A stretch of DNA of 18,267 nucleotides from Zeimonas sp964481165 (GTDB lineage Bacteria > Pseudomonadota > Gammaproteobacteria > Burkholderiales > Burkholderiaceae_E), in assembly GCA_964481165.1 (NCBI GenBank), contig CAYZYC010000048.1, forward strand, positions 1 through 18,267, read 5' to 3'. The notes below the pieces were generated by a model, which made no database searches, was not told the DNA's origin, and saw only the letters and a list, made by a program, of their open reading frames with translations. Both the position numbers and the translations under genes were made by a program. Below are positions 16,244 to 18,267 of this stretch, piece after piece. How positions within the stretch are numbered: the first letter of the stretch is position 1; each line of letters starts with the position of its first letter.

Positions 16244-17752
16244 ATGATCGACGAGTCAAGCCGTTCTGCCACCGGAGTCCCCGGGCTCGACGAGGTGCTC
16301 CATGGCGGGCTCCTGGCGGGCCGCCTGTACCTGATCGACGGCAATCCGGGCGCCGGCAAGACCACGCTGGCGCTGCAGTACCTGCTGGAAGGCGTGCGCA
16401 GCGGCGAGCGCTGCCTCTACGTCACCCTGTCGGAGACGAACGAGGAACTCGCCGCCGGCGCGCAGTCGCACGGCTGGTCGATGGACGGAATCGAGGTCGT
16501 CGAGATCATCGCGGACGACCGTCAGCTGGCCGCAGACGAGCAGTTGACGATGTACCACCCGTCGGAAATCGAGCTCTCGGAGACGACCCGCAGGCTGCTC
16601 GACGCCGTCGAGTCGCACCGGCCGCAACGCATGGTGCTCGACTCGCTCTCCGAAGTGCGCCTGCTCGCCCAGAGTTCGCTTCGATACCGGCGGCAGATCC
16701 TGGCCCTGAAGCAGTTCTTTGCCGGGCGCGATTGCACGGTTCTGCTTCTCGACGACCGCACGTCCGAGAGCTCGGATCTGCAACTGCAGAGCATCGCGCA
16801 CGGGGTGATCTCGCTGGGCGTCTGCACGCCGCCATACGGGCGCGCACTTCGGCAGTTGCAGGTCATGAAGTTTCGCGGCAGCGACTTCATGAGCGGCTTT
16901 CACGACTCGCGCATCCGCCCGGGGGGACTGGAAGTCTTTCCGCGCCTGCGTGCCGTCAGGCATGGACGGGATTTCCCGCGCGAGACCGTACGCAGCGGCG
17001 TCGAGGAACTCGACATGCTGCTCGGCGGAGGAATCGACCGCGGCACCGCAACGTTGATGATGGGGCCGCCCGGAACCGGCAAGTCCAGCGTCGCGCTGCA
17101 ATTCGCGGCTGCGGCGGCGGCGCGCGGCGACCACGCCGTGGTGTTCGTTTTCGAGGAAGTGAAGCGCATCCTGCTCGACCGCGGCGCTGCCCTCGGAATG
17201 ACGATCGCCGAAGGTACGGGCCCCGGCGAAATCCTCGTGCACCAGATCGACCCCACCGAAATCACGCCGGGCGAGTTCGTCCATCTCGTGCGAGACGAGG
17301 TCGAATACAACGAGGCGCGCGTGATCGTCATCGACAGCCTCAACGGCTATCTGAACGCCCTGCCCGCCGACCGGTACCTGACCGCGCAGCTGCACGAGCT
17401 GATCGCATATCTGAACAACCATGGCGTGGCGACGTTCCTCGTGGCCGCGCAACGCGGCGCGATCGGCAACGACCTCGCCTCGGACATCGAGGCCAGTTAC
17501 CTGGCCGATGCGATCTTCCTGTTCCGGATGTTCGAGCACGAGGGCAAGGTCAAGAAGGCGGTCTCCGTGGTCAAGAAGCGAAGCGGCCGGCACGAGGAGT
17601 CGATCCGGCAGATGTGGTTCGACGCATCGGGCATCCACCTGAGCGAGCCGCTGATGCGCCTGCGCGGTGTACTGACCGGTGTACCGATCGAAATCGACGA
17701 AGACGATGGGAAGCAGGATGCGCTTCCTTCCGATGGCGATGCCCGGCGATAG
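16244..17752 (+). CDS. KaiC-like double RecA-domain ATPase
   Basis: A 502-residue KaiC-family protein with two RecA/DnaB-like domains, the length and layout of clock KaiC. Domain I has Walker A GNPGAGKTT (33-41) and YVTLSE (59-64). Domain II has Walker A GPPGTGKSS (274-282) and a catalytic Glu pair E304/E305 (FVFEE). In domain I the matching pair is S63/E64. The segment equivalent to the cyanobacterial phospho-loop (T426, S431, T432) reads SDIEASYLAD, giving S413, S418 and Y419. The C-terminus VVKKRSGRHEESIRQ (442-456) is typical of bacterial KaiC relatives outside cyanobacteria. KaiC homologues of this kind probably autophosphorylate and act as signalling ATPases. No kaiA or kaiB is in the window. 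The ATG at 16244 lacks a strong ribosome site. The last 35 bp overlap the kinase gene that follows, suggesting coupled translation and a working pair. Confidence 0.93.
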   Translation: MIDESSRSATGVPGLDEVLHGGLLAGRLYLIDGNPGAGKTTLALQYLLEGVRSGERCLYVTLSETNEELAAGAQSHGWSMDGIEVVEIIADDRQLAADEQLTMYHPSEIELSETTRRLLDAVESHRPQRMVLDSLSEVRLLAQSSLRYRRQILALKQFFAGRDCTVLLLDDRTSESSDLQLQSIAHGVISLGVCTPPYGRALRQLQVMKFRGSDFMSGFHDSRIRPGGLEVFPRLRAVRHGRDFPRETVRSGVEELDMLLGGGIDRGTATLMMGPPGTGKSSVALQFAAAAAARGDHAVVFVFEEVKRILLDRGAALGMTIAEGTGPGEILVHQIDPTEITPGEFVHLVRDEVEYNEARVIVIDSLNGYLNALPADRYLTAQLHELIAYLNNHGVATFLVAAQRGAIGNDLASDIEASYLADAIFLFRMFEHEGKVKKAVSVVKKRSGRHEESIRQMWFDASGIHLSEPLMRLRGVLTGVPIEIDEDDGKQDALPSDGDARR

Positions 17753-18267
17753 CACCAGCTCGGTCGACGAACGGGTGCTGATCGTCGCGCCTACGCGCCG
17801 CGACGCGGAGGTGACCAGTGCGTTGCTTCGTGCGGCCCGGGTGTACTGCAAGCACTGTGCGGACATGCGCCAGCTGACCGGGGAACTACCCGCAGGCGTC
17901 GGCGCCGTGCTGATCACCGAAAGCTCGTTCGCGGACCCGACCGTCGCCGGTTTCGTTTCGGCGATGGCGAGCCAGGAACCGTGGTCCGACGTCCCCGTGC
18001 TGGTACTGACGCGCGGGCGCGAAGACTCGCCCGCTTCGGTCCCGGTGCTCGCGATGCTGACCAACGTCACGTTGCTGGACCGGCCGGTGTCCACGCGTTC
18101 GATGGTGAGCGCGGTCCTTTCGGCGCTTCGCGCGCGCCGGCGCCAGTATCAGATGCGCGACGAGCTCGTCGCGCGGCGCCGCGCCGAGCAGGCGCTACGG
18201 GACGCGGACACGCGCAAGGACGAGTTTCTCGCGACGCTGTCGCACGAACTGCGCAATCCGCTGGCGC
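17718..18267 (+). CDS. Histidine kinase with degenerate receiver domain, partial (3' end beyond window)
   Basis: An open frame of 183 codons continues past the window edge. The preferred ATG at 17718 has GGGAAGCAGG just ahead; ATGs at 17733 and 17739 are alternatives. Residues about 18-137 have the strand/helix rhythm of a receiver domain (RVLIVAPTRRDAEV, GAVLITES, DVPVLVLTRG, LLDRPVSTRSMVSAV). It lacks the acidic pair, has T67/E68 where the phospho-acceptor Asp should be, and Arg in place of the conserved Lys. A charged coiled coil (about 138-168) leads to the HisKA H box with H176 (DEFLATLSHELRNPLA). It is cytosolic. The ATP-binding domain, and possibly further receivers, lie outside. The 35-bp overlap with the KaiC gene argues that KaiC is its partner. 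Confidence 0.88.
   Translation, partial: MRFLPMAMPGDSTSSVDERVLIVAPTRRDAEVTSALLRAARVYCKHCADMRQLTGELPAGVGAVLITESSFADPTVAGFVSAMASQEPWSDVPVLVLTRGREDSPASVPVLAMLTNVTLLDRPVSTRSMVSAVLSALRARRRQYQMRDELVARRRAEQALRDADTRKDEFLATLSHELRNPLA

Noticed and set aside
16256..18094. Minus-strand open frame of 612 codons
   Set aside because: Antisense to KaiC and the second kinase, both of which have full sets of family motifs; no recognisable domain on this strand.

Overview
The window is strongly GC-rich, with G/C preferred at codon third positions and dense, often overlapping genes. Lipoprotein-anchored efflux parts, an HAE1-type RND pump, a sigma-54 activator and a non-cyanobacterial KaiC all point to a free-living Gram-negative Pseudomonadota, most likely of the beta/gamma group. 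That placement is inference from gene content, since no rRNA or tRNA is present. A run of exactly 100 N (3658-3757) marks a scaffold join, so this is a draft or metagenome-derived assembly and the real distance there is unknown.

Left part, plus strand (1-5370). A two-repeat nucleoside-recognition (Gate) membrane protein is followed by a DauA-like FAD D-amino-acid dehydrogenase and an NTF2/SnoaL-fold protein that overlaps the dehydrogenase by 4 bp. Next come a secreted/membrane protein of unknown function and the first codons of a second membrane protein cut by the gap. After the gap, an aldo/keto reductase and a periplasmic YceI protein overlap by 4 bp. Positions 1-110 hold no gene I can support.

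Middle part, minus strand (5401-11825). A complete tripartite RND efflux operon runs adaptor lipoprotein, inner-membrane pump, outer-membrane factor. Upstream of it are a 46-bp imperfect palindrome and a small secreted protein of unknown function. No TetR, MarR or LysR type local repressor sits beside the pump.

Right part (12055-18267). On the minus strand, three genes are joined by stop/start overlaps: a PPOX-fold flavin-binding protein, a soluble GAF-GAF histidine kinase, and a sigma-54-dependent response regulator. Divergently, on the plus strand, a double-domain KaiC-like ATPase overlaps by 35 bp a histidine kinase with a degenerate receiver domain that runs off the window. There is no kaiA or kaiB.

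Working model (inference): two cytosolic signalling modules lie back to back, one KaiC-based and one flavin/GAF-based. The latter ends in a sigma-54 activator whose nearest downstream genes are the small secreted protein, which has a candidate -24/-12 promoter, and the RND pump. The strongest leads are the KaiC plus pseudo-receiver kinase pair, the PPOX-kinase-activator operon, and the unexplained palindrome ahead of the efflux operon.
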